DNA of 64,000 bases from Methanohalobium sp. GTDB lineage: Archaea > Halobacteriota > Methanosarcinia > Methanosarcinales > Methanosarcinaceae. A program made the translations under genes and the position numbers. The notes under the pieces were generated by a model. The model was given only the letters and a program-made list of their open reading frames with translations, did not search any database and had not been told where the DNA came from. Shown one piece after another: positions 35,736 to 47,153 of the stretch (within the stretch, counting starts at the first letter, position 1; every line of letters starts with the position of its first letter). The DNA is taken from positions 1 through 64,000 of the forward strand of contig NZ_JAHENT010000045.1 of NCBI RefSeq assembly GCF_018609725.1, in the 5' to 3' direction.

Positions 35736-38402
35736 TTATTTTGCAGATATCATGGATGTATTTGTAACAGAGTCTTTTTCCACTTGATATACATAATCAG
35801 CAGAATCGATTAAACTTTCGTCATGGGATACTATCAGAATCTGTCCTACTCCGGAATCCCTCATCATATCAATAAGTTTTATAAGCTGATGGATATGTCC
35901 TCTGTCAAGGAAAACAGTCGGCTCATCAAGTATTAGTGGGGGTAATTCTGAACTGCTGGAACTGTTGCTGACGCCATATGATAAAAGCCTGTATATAGCA
36001 CATCTAAGAACCAGATTGAATATTGCTCGTTCTCCACCGCTTAATAGTTTGGGGTCGAGCGGGGTGCCGTCTTTTTCATAAATAGTGAAATTATAATCTG
36101 AATCGAGCCGTATATGTGAGTAAGCATTGTTGGAATACATGAAAGTGAATATTTCATTTATCAATGAATCCAGAGCTTTTATATTTTTTTCGCGGAGATT
36201 GGCACGGATACGCATATACATATTTTCAAGAGATTCAGCATCTTCATAGACACTATTAAGATAATTCTTCTTATTCTCCAGATATTGTAAATCTTTGTGC
36301 AGGTTGTTCAGGCGGTTAATTTCGTTTTCCAGTCGACCGGCTTCTTTGAGGACGCTGTCTTTATCCTGGTATAATTTATCAATTTCGTTTGTAATGTTTT
36401 GATGGGCGCTTTCATATTGTTTGAGTGTTTTTCTCAAAACATCTATGTCAACATCACCCATTTTATCTTTTATTTCTTTTAACCGCTCTCTGCGTTCTGT
36501 AATTTGGCTGTCAAGTAGAGATGTATTATCTTGATTGCTTTTTATCTTGTATTCCAGCTGGTTTATATCGCTCTGGATTTTTTCGTATTCGTTGAGGTTG
36601 TTTCGGATATTTTTAACAATATCAAGGCTATTTAGGACTTTCTGATGTTCTTTTTCTGCAGTCTCTTCTTTTTGTTTCAAGGTTGATATTTCTTTGTTAA
36701 GTTCATCGATTAATCTGTTGACTTCCTTTTTGCGGTTTTCAAGTTCATTGATACTTTCCTTTTCCTCTTCTATGTTGTTGTTATAATCTTCAATCTGTTT
36801 TTTTAGCGACTCGATTTTGTTCTGGATTATCTGTATCTCATTTTGGCTGTCGTTGATAGTTTTACTGTATTTTCTGGCGGTTTTTACTTTTTCCAGTCTT
36901 TCCTGTACACTTTTTAAATCTTCTCTGGTTTTTGATAGCTGTTCCTCGAGCGATTTTTTCTGTTTTCCATCCTCTGATGTAGATTCTTCTATGCTGGAAT
37001 TTTTCAAATCCTGTCCGCAGGTAGGGCATTTACCCTTTTCGAGCAATTTTTTATGTTCATTTAAACGTTTGTCCACTTCTGATATTGAGGTCTGGAGTTC
37101 ACGTTCCTTGCCATGAAGGTCTTTTTGCTGGTCGTTTAAAAGCTCCATTGCGTCATCGATGTTGTCCAGTTTATCCTCGGTAAATCCAAGAGATTTTGCG
37201 TTTTCAAGTGCAGTGTTTTTCTTGTTTTCCCATTCATTCATGGAAATTTCAAGATTTTCGATTTCTTTTTGAACCGATTCTATGGATTCTTTCTTTTTCT
37301 GGATATTTTTATGGCTTTCAGTAATCTGTTTATCGATATCTTTTAAGGTATCATTCTTGAGTTTCAGTTCATTTTCTTTGATAGCCCGGTTATTGGATAC
37401 AGTATTCAGATTTTCTCTTACAACCCGTTCTTCTTCTTCCTTTTTATATACAGTGTTTTCAATGTCATCAATATTGAAATCGATTTGGTTTTCAAGTTCT
37501 GAATTTTTATCTTGAAGTTGTTTTAAATACTGGCGTTTTTTACTGATATCTGCTTTTATATCCTCGATGTCCTTATACAGCTGAGTTTTTTTGTTGTTGA
37601 AATCTTGGATTTTTTCGTTTATCGATTTCTTTTTCTCTTCCAGTTCTGAATAAGTAGTAATACTGTTATTAAGTTCATCGATTTTGGATTTGGCGCTATC
37701 TTTTTTCTGGTTTAGTTCATCGATTTTGGATTGTATATTTTTGGATTTTTCTCTGAGTTTGTTCAGGTTTTCATAGGGGTTTTCATTTTTAATCTTGTCA
37801 ATTTCAGATTCTGTGTTTTTGATTCGATTATCTACATCTCTAAAATGCCGTTTTACACCTTTTTTAGCATTGCTGGCTCGTTCTCGATAATCTTCCAGTT
37901 TTCCAATTTGTAATAGGTCATCGATCATATTCTGGCGTTCTTTAGGGGTTGCATTAATGAGTATATCGATTTCACCCTGCCTTATGTACACACAATTTCT
38001 GTACGCTTCTTCATCCATGTTGAGTAATTTGCAAACAGCATCATAAGTCTGGGTAGCTTGGTCTACCACTATATTACCATTGGATTTAAATATGGATTTA
38101 GAATTGTAAGCCCTATCATTTTTAGTATCGTATCTGAAACCCTGCTCGATTATGTATTCATTTTCATTTTGTTCCAGTTCCAGATATATACTGGCTTTTG
38201 AAGCACCCTTGCGTATCATATCTGCCAGAACATATTCTTTTGAAAGTGTCCTGCTCCCAAAAAGCCCGGTAAAAAAAGCCTCAAGTAGACTGGATTTTCC
38301 ACTCCCGTTAGCACCGGATACTACGGATACACCATTATTGAATGAAAGGTCGAGATTTTCATAACTTCTAATGTTTTCGACATATAAACGTTTGAGTTTC
38401 AT
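35736..38402 (-). CDS. rad50: DNA double-strand break repair ATPase Rad50
   Basis: 888 residues. Walker A GANGSGKSS is at 30-38, then two coiled-coil arms with the zinc hook CPTCG near 458-462. Signature LLSGGERAIFNLVLRCAIY and Walker B LILDEPTVFLDRGH lie near the C-terminus. It forms the Mre11-Rad50 complex that tethers and processes breaks. The start overlaps the mre11 stop by 4 nt, giving coupled translation. Confidence 0.97.
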   Translation of the reverse strand: MKLKRLYVENIRSYENLDLSFNNGVSVVSGANGSGKSSLLEAFFTGLFGSRTLSKEYVLADMIRKGASKASIYLELEQNENEYIIEQGFRYDTKNDRAYNSKSIFKSNGNIVVDQATQTYDAVCKLLNMDEEAYRNCVYIRQGEIDILINATPKERQNMIDDLLQIGKLEDYRERASNAKKGVKRHFRDVDNRIKNTESEIDKIKNENPYENLNKLREKSKNIQSKIDELNQKKDSAKSKIDELNNSITTYSELEEKKKSINEKIQDFNNKKTQLYKDIEDIKADISKKRQYLKQLQDKNSELENQIDFNIDDIENTVYKKEEEERVVRENLNTVSNNRAIKENELKLKNDTLKDIDKQITESHKNIQKKKESIESVQKEIENLEISMNEWENKKNTALENAKSLGFTEDKLDNIDDAMELLNDQQKDLHGKERELQTSISEVDKRLNEHKKLLEKGKCPTCGQDLKNSSIEESTSEDGKQKKSLEEQLSKTREDLKSVQERLEKVKTARKYSKTINDSQNEIQIIQNKIESLKKQIEDYNNNIEEEKESINELENRKKEVNRLIDELNKEISTLKQKEETAEKEHQKVLNSLDIVKNIRNNLNEYEKIQSDINQLEYKIKSNQDNTSLLDSQITERRERLKEIKDKMGDVDIDVLRKTLKQYESAHQNITNEIDKLYQDKDSVLKEAGRLENEINRLNNLHKDLQYLENKKNYLNSVYEDAESLENMYMRIRANLREKNIKALDSLINEIFTFMYSNNAYSHIRLDSDYNFTIYEKDGTPLDPKLLSGGERAIFNLVLRCAIYRLLSYGVSNSSSSSELPPLILDEPTVFLDRGHIHQLIKLIDMMRDSGVGQILIVSHDESLIDSADYVYQVEKDSVTNTSMISAK

Positions 38403-39889
38403 AGATAATCTCCAAGATTGTGCTGTTTGGGTGCGGATTTTTTATGTGTTGCTTTTTTCTTTTGATGTTGTTTATTATCTGTTCTGTCTTCCACCCAGTT
38501 ATAACCATAATTCTCTGGTACATTCTCAGGTTTGTTTTTTGTATTATCTTTTATTTTGTCTGCAGGTTGTTTTTTATTGTAGTTTTCAGATGATTCGATT
38601 GTTACTGATGTCTGTTCATTTTCAGATTCATTTTTTTTATCGGTTATTGTTCCTGTTTCTATAGGATTATCTTTATTATCTTGACAGTCTTTACTGTAAT
38701 CCTTACTGGATTCATTTTGTTTCTGGGTTTCAGTATTAGGAGATGGAACAGGTTTTGTAAAATCTATGTCTTCAAGCAGCTTTTCCATCTCGTCATCAAT
38801 TTTTGAATCTATGTTACTTTTAACAACTTTCATGTCCCGTACAATTTCATCTACCAGTAATCCGCCTTTAGTAAGGTTTATATGTTTGAGTTCTTCCCTG
38901 ACAGCTTCGTCAGGGTCTGAAAATGAAACATCCATTGATACGTCATCCAGTTCATCGTTGCCGGTCCTCAAATCCCTTATTCTTGGGACAAGAGCACCCT
39001 GGTTTAACAGATAATCTTCTATTTCACTGTATGATATTGTGATGTTTGGGTCACCGGAAATTTCTACAATGGTAACACTATTTTCGATATTGTGTTCTTT
39101 AACAGTATTGAAAATATCATCATATGCATTATCTTTGTCTTTTATCGTAACAGGTATAAATTCAAAATCACGGGTAGGGAGATTACGTCTGCTGATATCT
39201 ATGCCTGAATCGTTTATTGTAACAATATTGTAGGAGCGTGTTTCACGCTCTGATGAACTGGTACGTTCGGTACTTCCGCAGTATGTGACCCATGTATTAT
39301 TGACGTCTATCTTTTCATGTTTATGATAATCACCAAGCAGAATGGCATGTACATCAAATGGAGTGTATTCAATCACCTCTTCACAATCCCATTCTCCAAA
39401 GGCGAATGGTTTCATGAGCTGATGCATTACAAGAAGGTTATATTGTGAATTATCGGAATAATTATTAAAAACAGAATAATCGAAGTAGGGAATTTTTGAT
39501 TTTGGAACACTATCGATTCCAAAGATACTAACCTCATCTATTCTATAAGGTTCGTACTCGAGCCTTACGGCAATGCCCATTTTTTCAAAAAGGTCAAGCC
39601 ATTGAGTGTGCTGTTTACTTTCATGGTTACCCACAATAGCCAGAAATGGGATATTTGATGATTTCAAATGTGAAATAATTCTCATAGTTTCCAGTATATC
39701 TTCAAGTGTTGGGTTTCTTGAATCAAAAAGATCTCCTGCATGTACAACAGCGTCAACCTGCATTTCAATAGCGTCGTTTATAACAGTGGAAAAAGCATCA
39801 AGAAAATCCTGTCGGCGAGATTCGCTCTGATATTGGCGGTAGCCTATATGTGTATCAGCAGTGTGGAGTAATTTTATTTCACGTCCCAT
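38399..39889 (-). CDS. mre11: DNA double-strand break repair nuclease Mre11
   Basis: 496 residues, longer than the typical archaeal 330-420. Phosphoesterase motifs: Asp12 and His14 (HTADTHIG), Asp53 (HAGDLFD), Asn88-His89 (VGNHES) and GDYHKHE. These bind two Mn ions. The C-terminal 130 residues are Asn/Asp/Lys/Gln-rich and disordered, ending in a basic patch (HQKKKATHKKSAPKQ) that may bind DNA. The family normally pairs with herA/nurA, but none are in this window. Confidence 0.97.
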   Translation of the reverse strand: MGREIKLLHTADTHIGYRQYQSESRRQDFLDAFSTVINDAIEMQVDAVVHAGDLFDSRNPTLEDILETMRIISHLKSSNIPFLAIVGNHESKQHTQWLDLFEKMGIAVRLEYEPYRIDEVSIFGIDSVPKSKIPYFDYSVFNNYSDNSQYNLLVMHQLMKPFAFGEWDCEEVIEYTPFDVHAILLGDYHKHEKIDVNNTWVTYCGSTERTSSSERETRSYNIVTINDSGIDISRRNLPTRDFEFIPVTIKDKDNAYDDIFNTVKEHNIENSVTIVEISGDPNITISYSEIEDYLLNQGALVPRIRDLRTGNDELDDVSMDVSFSDPDEAVREELKHINLTKGGLLVDEIVRDMKVVKSNIDSKIDDEMEKLLEDIDFTKPVPSPNTETQKQNESSKDYSKDCQDNKDNPIETGTITDKKNESENEQTSVTIESSENYNKKQPADKIKDNTKNKPENVPENYGYNWVEDRTDNKQHQKKKATHKKSAPKQHNLGDYL

Positions 39890-39976
39890 GTTTGATTCTA
39901 TAGGAATCTCAACACTTTTAAGGTTGATGTATTTTTTCCATTGTTTTACAATAAATTTTAAATGACGAACGTAATA

Positions 39977-40702
39977 TTATCCAGATTTTGATTCCAGCAG
40001 ACTTTTGTATCTTGGATACCAGTCTTCAAAATCCATAACGTAATTGACTCCACAGATTTTGTTTATATTCCTCTCGTCAAGGAGCTGTTTGAGATGATGC
40101 CCACCTTTTACAGTCCTTGTTTGAGGTCCAAACGGGTTAAATATCATTCTGTTGTTTCTAAAAAGAACATAATCACAGATAAATGCAACATCTTTAAAAA
40201 AATAGCATGTAAATCCCGGAGTATGCCCGTCAATATGAACGGCTTCTATCCCATCTTTTATAAAACTGGTTTGGAACGTATTGTCAAAACTAAATCCTCT
40301 GCATAATTTGAAATCAGAATCTGATTGATGAATAGATACTTTTGATGAAAAATATTTTCTGTATAGATTGGATGCACCAAGAAAATGGAAATGTGTGAAT
40401 ATGATTTCATCCATTGGTTTTATACTGGTGTCAAAACTTGACGGGCAGTCTATCTGGTAGGTTTTGTTGTCTTTATTAATCTGATATGAAGCGTGTTCGA
40501 TACCCAGTTTTGGAACAGAACTTAACCTGGTAACAGAATCTATTACAGGTGTCTCTTGTACATCATAATCTCTTGAACATTTTTCTGCGGTTATGAATTT
40601 GTCTTTGGGAGCATTGCAGAAAGGACACCTTTCAGGTAAATATCCAACCATGTTGTAACTGCATACAGTACATACGTATTGATCTTTAAGGTTTATTGTC
40701 AA
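39977..40702 (-). CDS. Rubredoxin-like domain fused to degenerate metallo-beta-lactamase fold
   Basis: 241 residues. An N-terminal rubredoxin-type iron or zinc site uses Cys11, Cys14, Cys26 and Cys29 (CTVC, CPFC). The rest follows the MBL fold, but THxHxDH is reduced to THFHFLGA, losing the Asp and one His. The later positions are IDGHTPGFTCYF and CDYVLF. Flavodiiron proteins combine such domains in another order. Catalysis by the usual two-metal site is doubtful, and a single-metal or regulatory role is possible. Confidence 0.8.
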   Translation of the reverse strand: MTINLKDQYVCTVCSYNMVGYLPERCPFCNAPKDKFITAEKCSRDYDVQETPVIDSVTRLSSVPKLGIEHASYQINKDNKTYQIDCPSSFDTSIKPMDEIIFTHFHFLGASNLYRKYFSSKVSIHQSDSDFKLCRGFSFDNTFQTSFIKDGIEAVHIDGHTPGFTCYFFKDVAFICDYVLFRNNRMIFNPFGPQTRTVKGGHHLKQLLDERNINKICGVNYVMDFEDWYPRYKSLLESKSG

Positions 40703-40773
40703 TCACATCTCCTCTAATGGAAAAACAGTTTATTAATTGGTAAAGATTATAAAATGAAAAGGAAAACTGGAAA

Positions 40774-40980
40774 TTAATCCTCTCTTTCCAACTGCTGTAT
40801 TATATCGTTTACTGTTAGTTCACCTTTTGCAACTCTTTTTATCATTGGATATATAAATGAACAATCTTCCATAGCGTTCCAGCGTGCTTCCCCTACTCTT
40901 CTAACTACTTCATTAAGGATTTTTTCACATTCCTGACAGTATTTACTGTCACTTTCAACTCCGCAAATTTGGCAGTTCAT
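40774..40980 (-). CDS. Small zinc-ribbon protein
   Basis: 68 residues. A zinc ribbon (CQICG and CQEC) is followed by a helical segment (ILNEVVRRVGEARWNAMEDCSFIYPMI). GGAGGAG precedes the ATG. There is no known name. It lies close to hemD and the small Cys-rich gene downstream, but I see no proof of a shared operon. Confidence 0.8.
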   Translation of the reverse strand: MNCQICGVESDSKYCQECEKILNEVVRRVGEARWNAMEDCSFIYPMIKRVAKGELTVNDIIQQLERED

Positions 40981-41087
40981 ACGACTCCTCCTTTAATAGG
41001 TTAGAGTGTACTAATATTTAAATAAATTGTGTTTAGTTGTTTACCCTACTAAGAATGTCGAAACTTGGCCAAGAACTTTGTATAATT

Positions 41088-41807
41088 TTATTCTAAATCT
41101 TTAAGCAAAAGAGCACATGAATCAAGAGTACCTGAGCCTACAAGAGTGGGTGTTATACCGTGATTTTCCATACTTTCTGCTGTTTTTGGTCCAATCGCCA
41201 CTGTGATGATATCTTTGACGTCAGAATTTGTAAGTTTTGAAGCCAGAAAGGATTTTGTGCTTGTAAACACAACACCTCTAATTTTTTTATCCACTATGTA
41301 ATCTTTCAATTCATTAGGGGTTTCTATGAGTTCATAACAGAACCCTTCAATAACAGTTGCTCCCATTGACTGCAGAGATTGTTTAAGCCCTGAATCAGGT
41401 GTATTTGCTCTGGAGATGCCGACAGTTTTGCCTGGTACCTTTTCACCAAGATGTGTTGTAAAATATTCAGAATAGTATGAATCTAGTACTTCTGTTTGGT
41501 ATCCATACTGGTTTATCTTTTCTGCTGTTTTGGGACCCACACTGATTACTTTGGTTCTATCGGGAATTTCTGTAGTCCACTTGAAAAATTTGATAACACC
41601 AAGTGTACTTGTAAAAATGAGAAAATCTATACACCGCGATTCCAACTTTTTTATAAGAGTTTGCATAGATGATTTATCAGAAGGCTCACGTGATTGTATG
41701 GTGGGTATTAGAATTGCATCAAGTCCATACTTTTTGAAAAGATTGTATGTTCCATCATCTTTTTCATGTAAACGTGTTACAGCAACCTTCATAATTTCAT
41801 AGGTCAT
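41088..41807 (-). CDS. hemD: Uroporphyrinogen-III synthase
   Basis: 239 residues. It closes and inverts hydroxymethylbilane to uroporphyrinogen III, precursor of cobamides, siroheme and F430. Recognisable segments are FTSTLGVIKFF, GPKTAEKINQYG and VFTSTKSFLASKL, typical of this poorly conserved family. The ATG overlaps the stop of the upstream gene (ATGA). Confidence 0.88.
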   Translation of the reverse strand: MTYEIMKVAVTRLHEKDDGTYNLFKKYGLDAILIPTIQSREPSDKSSMQTLIKKLESRCIDFLIFTSTLGVIKFFKWTTEIPDRTKVISVGPKTAEKINQYGYQTEVLDSYYSEYFTTHLGEKVPGKTVGISRANTPDSGLKQSLQSMGATVIEGFCYELIETPNELKDYIVDKKIRGVVFTSTKSFLASKLTNSDVKDIITVAIGPKTAESMENHGITPTLVGSGTLDSCALLLKDLE

Positions 41808-42010
41808 TCTTCATCTTCAATAGGTAGCTTTTCATCAGGTTTAACTCCATAATATTCAGCTCTTGCTTGACCGAAAGGACACCCTTTATCTCCAAAAATT
41901 TTTAATTCCAGATTCTGTATGGTCTTACAGATTTTATTTCCTGATCTTGCACCTTTGCAGATGATGCAGTACTTTTCACAAAAAATAGGTGGATTTTTTT
42001 TATCAGCCAA
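41804..42010 (-). CDS. Small Cys-rich protein, translationally coupled to hemD
   Basis: 68 residues with five Cys (FCEKYCIICKG, then KICK and KGCPFG) and an acidic tail. The pattern could bind zinc or a cluster. The overlap with hemD and a good AAAGGAGG-type site upstream suggest a shared operon. The family is unnamed as far as I know. Confidence 0.75.
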   Translation of the reverse strand: MADKKNPPIFCEKYCIICKGARSGNKICKTIQNLELKIFGDKGCPFGQARAEYYGVKPDEKLPIEDEE

Positions 42011-42136
42011 TATAAAACCTCCTTTTGATTAGCCCCACTTTTATAAAGATAATGAGTTACTATATTTTAATATTTGTCTTAATATTTCAAAAAATTTTTT
42101 GGAGCATTTTTTATATATAAAATTTTAACAGTTCAT

Positions 42137-42655
42137 TTAGTCCATGTCGGTTCTTGAAACATTTTTTAATCGTGTGATGCCATCTATTTCATCGATAATG
42201 TCTGCTACAGCATCAGGTACAAGGTGTCTCCAGTCATTATCCTCAATCATCTTTTTCCGAATTCTTGTGCCTGAATATTGTTCTCTCTGGTACATGGGTG
42301 ACTGTTTTACAGGTATTCCTGCCTCTTCAAACAGTTGTATTACCAGTGGATTGTTTGAATAGACCACATCAAATAAAGGAGTCCTTGAAAGTACATGAGA
42401 TACCCATAATGAGTTTTGCTGGATGTCTTCGATAGGAAGAGCATAATTTGGAATTTTTTCCTTTTCAAGAGCATTACGAATCATCATCACTCTTTCACCG
42501 GCTGTGAAAGGATCAGATGGACTATGACTTTTCTGGGCACTACCTATTCCTATAACTACTTCATCGACTTCATCGGCGATTCGGTTGATAATAGAATTAT
42601 GCCCCAGATGGTAGGGCTGGAATCGTCCGATATAAAATGCTCTTTTCCTGTGCAT
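42137..42655 (-). CDS. nadM: Nicotinamide-nucleotide adenylyltransferase, archaeal type
   Basis: 172 residues. It joins NMN to ATP-derived AMP to form NAD. Nucleotidyltransferase motif GRFQPYHLGHN (residues 10-20) and the second motif SGTRIRKKM are both present. It is a single-domain protein of normal archaeal size. Confidence 0.95.
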   Translation of the reverse strand: MHRKRAFYIGRFQPYHLGHNSIINRIADEVDEVVIGIGSAQKSHSPSDPFTAGERVMMIRNALEKEKIPNYALPIEDIQQNSLWVSHVLSRTPLFDVVYSNNPLVIQLFEEAGIPVKQSPMYQREQYSGTRIRKKMIEDNDWRHLVPDAVADIIDEIDGITRLKNVSRTDMD

Positions 42656-42676
42656 AGTTGAGATTTGTAAAATAAG

Positions 42677-43702
42677 TTATTTTATTCCACCTGCTTCAAA
42701 TGAGAATTTTTCACAGGCTTCCAGATAATGTGGTTCATTTTTCTCGTGTTTCATATTGAGCAGTTTTTTGATAAGGTCCATTCCAGGTTCTGGGTTCTCC
42801 ATCATCTCCAGGTCTTTGCTGGCTTTTTTGAAGTACTTTTCTCCTATATCGGTGCGTATAAGTACACTATTCCAGCCATCAGGGGCACCTACTGAACCTA
42901 TGGATATGTCTGCATGGACTGCGGTATAGTCACAGCAGTTATGACACGGGTTTCTGGCGTATTCTGCTACAGTAGGGATTTTTACACTGTGTCCTTCACC
43001 GTCTTTTGTATATGCCCAGAATTTTCCTTTGGCAAAGTCCATTTTAACGACTTGTTCTATATCAAGCCCAAGAACCTTTGGTATTATATCATTTAACATG
43101 GTTTCATGATGGAAACTTTCCATACAGAACAATCCTATTATGACGGCGATTTTATCGTTTATGTTTTCAAATATCAGACGAGCACCATGAGCCTGACAGG
43201 GTACACCTACAACAGCAATCCTGTCATAGTCTTTAAATGGTTCTCTAAGGGCAGAAATTACTGAATCATAGGTATATTTTGTACCTGCGGTTTGATCTAC
43301 CTGTGATGGTTCTGTCATTAACACCAGTTCGGTTTCCCAGTTTTCATTTCTGGTTATGCCTACAACACAATCAATTTCACCCTTGTCCAGCAGGGATTTT
43401 AATATAGCAGATGTGACTCCACCGTCCTGCCCAGGTATGCTACTTCTGGCTCCGAAGAACTGCTTGACATTGTACAGTTCATCTTCTACATATCCGTGAA
43501 TCACCGGGCATACATTACCACAAGCGTAACAATCTTCACATACCGAAGGTGCAGCTCCTTTTTCATACAGTTCCAGATTATTCGGGTCACGTATCTGTGC
43601 TTTTTTATCAATTGTTATAGCCCCGACGGGGCATACGGCAGCGCATGCCCCACAGGCTGTACATACATCGTTTTCAATAACATCCAATATTTTTGGGTGC
43701 AA
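42677..43702 (-). CDS. fpoF: F420H2-oxidising subunit, FpoF-like (FrhB family)
   Basis: 341 residues. Two 4Fe-4S ferredoxin motifs at the N-terminus (CTACGACAAVCP and CEDCYACGNVCP) precede the FrhB-type F420/FAD domain (GGVTSAILKSLL, GVPCQAHGARL). Length and the gene next to mer fit FpoF, the electron-input subunit of the F420H2:methanophenazine oxidoreductase of Methanosarcinales. The alternative is a generic FrhB paralogue. It starts 1 nt after the mer stop, so the two form one operon. Confidence 0.88.
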   Translation of the reverse strand: MHPKILDVIENDVCTACGACAAVCPVGAITIDKKAQIRDPNNLELYEKGAAPSVCEDCYACGNVCPVIHGYVEDELYNVKQFFGARSSIPGQDGGVTSAILKSLLDKGEIDCVVGITRNENWETELVLMTEPSQVDQTAGTKYTYDSVISALREPFKDYDRIAVVGVPCQAHGARLIFENINDKIAVIIGLFCMESFHHETMLNDIIPKVLGLDIEQVVKMDFAKGKFWAYTKDGEGHSVKIPTVAEYARNPCHNCCDYTAVHADISIGSVGAPDGWNSVLIRTDIGEKYFKKASKDLEMMENPEPGMDLIKKLLNMKHEKNEPHYLEACEKFSFEAGGIK

Positions 43703-44740
<1,038 letters not shown>

Positions 44741-44938
44741 TTATATCTTTATTGGTTTTACTATTTTCCTATAATCTGTTTTCTAATTAATAAATACAAC
44801 CCTTATTATAATACGTACTGTATATAAAAAGTCTTTTAGTAATTAAATCAATTATATATGAATGATATGGTTATAGTATACTTTATAAGTAAAAAATATA
44901 AGAATTGATAACATAAAATATAATCAATTATATTCATC

Positions 44939-45367
44939 ATGGAGATTGTTATGGTAAAAAGAACCGAAACGATACACCTAAATTATGATAAAAACCTTAG
45001 CTGGTTGTGTCATATTTCCAAGAACTTATACAACCAGGCAAACTTCATAGTTAAGCAATCTCTAAATGATGAAGGTGATTGGATAAGATACGAAGAACTA
45101 AATAAACAGTTAAAAGGTACTGAAAATTATTCTATTTTACCCAAACAAACAGCACAACAGACACTAAAAATGATGGATAAAAACTGGAAATCTTTCTTCC
45201 AATCAATTAAAGACTGGAAGAAGAACCCAGAAAATTACTATTCAAAACCCAACCCACCAAAATATAAAAAGAAAAATGGCGAAAATATTCTCACTTTCAC
45301 GAACCAACAGTGTGTTACTAAGTTTATCAATTACAATAACGTTCTAATATCGTCTATTTGTTATTAA
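44939..45367 (+). pseudogene. tnpB relic, N-terminal third only
   Basis: 142 residues resembling the N-terminus of the intact TnpB at 12178: ISKNLYNQANF, LPKQTAQQTLKMMDKNWKSFF and PPKYKKKNGE. The RuvC domain is missing. The frame ends at TAA 45365 and no further TnpB homology follows. It is a decayed IS605-family copy. Confidence 0.85.
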
Positions 45368-45376
45368 ATACTTTCA

Positions 45377-45426
45377 GTTCGTATAAATACGAACAAATCT
45401 GTTTTATCATTAGATTTTTATCTAAT
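45377..45426. repeat. Two short hairpins behind the tnpB relic
   Basis: GTTCGTAT-AA-ATACGAAC (45377-45394) and ATTAGAT-TTTT-ATCTAAT (45409-45426), both perfect, 14 nt apart. They start 10 nt after the relic's stop, like the short-loop hairpins at 9793-9926 and 12088-12110. They may be the element's right end after internal deletion. Confidence 0.6.
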
Positions 45427-45557
45427 AATAATCAGGATAGAGGTTTATATAGAAATAAAACGATAACTGGTTTAAAGTTAATATATTATTGCTGTTTAGT
45501 ACAGCCGGAATTTAATTTCTATTCATTTATATAAAAGTGTAAAATCGGTGAAACAAT

Positions 45558-47150
45558 ATGGCAGATATCAAACACTGGGCAGATGTTGCAGCAGATAAAG
45601 CAATGGAACACGGACAAAAACATCTTGTTGCAACTGGTATAACTCCTTCTGGTCACATACATATAGGCAACATGAGAGAAGTAGTAACCGCCGATGCAGT
45701 CTACAGAGCATTGCTTGATAGAGATCAAAATGCTGAACTCATCTATATCGCAGATACCTATGACCCATTAAGGAAGGTATATCCCTTCCTCCCTGACAGC
45801 TATTCAGAACACATAGGTAAACCACTATCAGAAATTCCCTGTCCGTGTGGAAACTGTGAAAATTACGTACAGCATTTTTTAACCCCTTTCCTTGAATCTC
45901 TTAGCAAGATGGGAATTCATCCAAAAGTGTACAAAGGGGATGAACTGTATAAAAGTGGCGCATATACTGATGCAATAAAAACTGCTCTTTTAAACAGGGA
46001 TAAAATATCAAGAATCATAGAAGAAGAAACCGGAAAAGACCCTGATCCTGAATGGAGCCCGTTCAACCCTATATGCAACGTTTGTGGCAGGATAAACACC
46101 ACCAAAGTAGTCGATTACGATATTGAAAACGAAACCGTTGATTTTGTCTGTTCCTATGGTCACTCTGGAACTGTTTCAATGACCGGTGGGGGTAAACTTA
46201 GCTGGCGTGTGGACTGGCCTGCAAGATGGCAAATACTTGGTGTCACGGTTGAACCCTTTGGAAAAGACCATGCTTCAAGAGGAGGCTCATATGATACCGG
46301 TGAACGGATAGCAAAAGAAATCTATGGATATGAACCCCCCTATCCTGTAGTTTATGAATGGATTATGCTCGGTAAACAGGGCGCCATGTCTTCATCAAGT
46401 GGTGTAGTAGTAACGATTTCAGATATGCTTAAAGTTGTACCTCCTGAAGTATTGAGATACCTGATAATCAAAACTAAACCGGAAAAACATATTTCATTCG
46501 ACCCAGGCATGCCTTTGCTAACACTTGTTGATGAATTTGAACGTTTAAAATCCAGTGATGACATTGATGAAGCTAACAAAAAAGTACTTGAACTTTCACA
46601 TGCTTCTGGTATCTGCCATACAGACATCCCATTCAAACACATGGTAACAGTATATCAAGTTGCTAGAGGCGATTTTGACCAGATAATTCAGATTTTAAAA
46701 AGAGCCGGATATGATACAGAGAATGAAAAATGTATACGTGAGCTTGTCAGCAATGTAGAAAACTGGCTTGAGATGTATGCACCGGATTTTGTTAAATTCA
46801 GTGTCAAAGAAAAATTACCCGAGAAAGCAGCAAACCTTTCAGATGAACAAAAAGCGTTTCTTGGTGCTCTTGCTGAAGTTATCGAAGAAAGCGGTTACCT
46901 AAGCGGTGAAGAATATCATAATATGGTTTATCAGGCAAAGGAGAGAGGTTCAAAAATACATACAAAAATGGCTGATATTCTCGGCATTAACCCAGATGAA
47001 CTGGAACCTAATCCCAAAAACCTGTTTAAAGCCATCTACATTACAATACTTGGGCAAAAATCAGGTCCAAAAGCTGGTTGGTTCCTTTCTTCATTTGATA
47101 AGGATTTCCTTATTGAAAGATTCAAAGAGGCTTCAACATACAGTCCCTAA
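45558..47150 (+). CDS. lysK: Lysyl-tRNA synthetase, class I
   Basis: 530 residues. It is the Rossmann-fold class I LysRS found in most archaea. The HIGH motif is HIHIGN (residues 33-38), the KMSKS-type site is AMSSSSG near 276-282, and a zinc-finger-like segment reads CPCGNC. Class I and II LysRS together can charge tRNA-Pyl in some Methanosarcina in vitro. A GGTGA ribosome binding site precedes the ATG. Confidence 0.97.
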   Translation: MADIKHWADVAADKAMEHGQKHLVATGITPSGHIHIGNMREVVTADAVYRALLDRDQNAELIYIADTYDPLRKVYPFLPDSYSEHIGKPLSEIPCPCGNCENYVQHFLTPFLESLSKMGIHPKVYKGDELYKSGAYTDAIKTALLNRDKISRIIEEETGKDPDPEWSPFNPICNVCGRINTTKVVDYDIENETVDFVCSYGHSGTVSMTGGGKLSWRVDWPARWQILGVTVEPFGKDHASRGGSYDTGERIAKEIYGYEPPYPVVYEWIMLGKQGAMSSSSGVVVTISDMLKVVPPEVLRYLIIKTKPEKHISFDPGMPLLTLVDEFERLKSSDDIDEANKKVLELSHASGICHTDIPFKHMVTVYQVARGDFDQIIQILKRAGYDTENEKCIRELVSNVENWLEMYAPDFVKFSVKEKLPEKAANLSDEQKAFLGALAEVIEESGYLSGEEYHNMVYQAKERGSKIHTKMADILGINPDELEPNPKNLFKAIYITILGQKSGPKAGWFLSSFDKDFLIERFKEASTYSP

Positions 47151-47153
47151 TTT

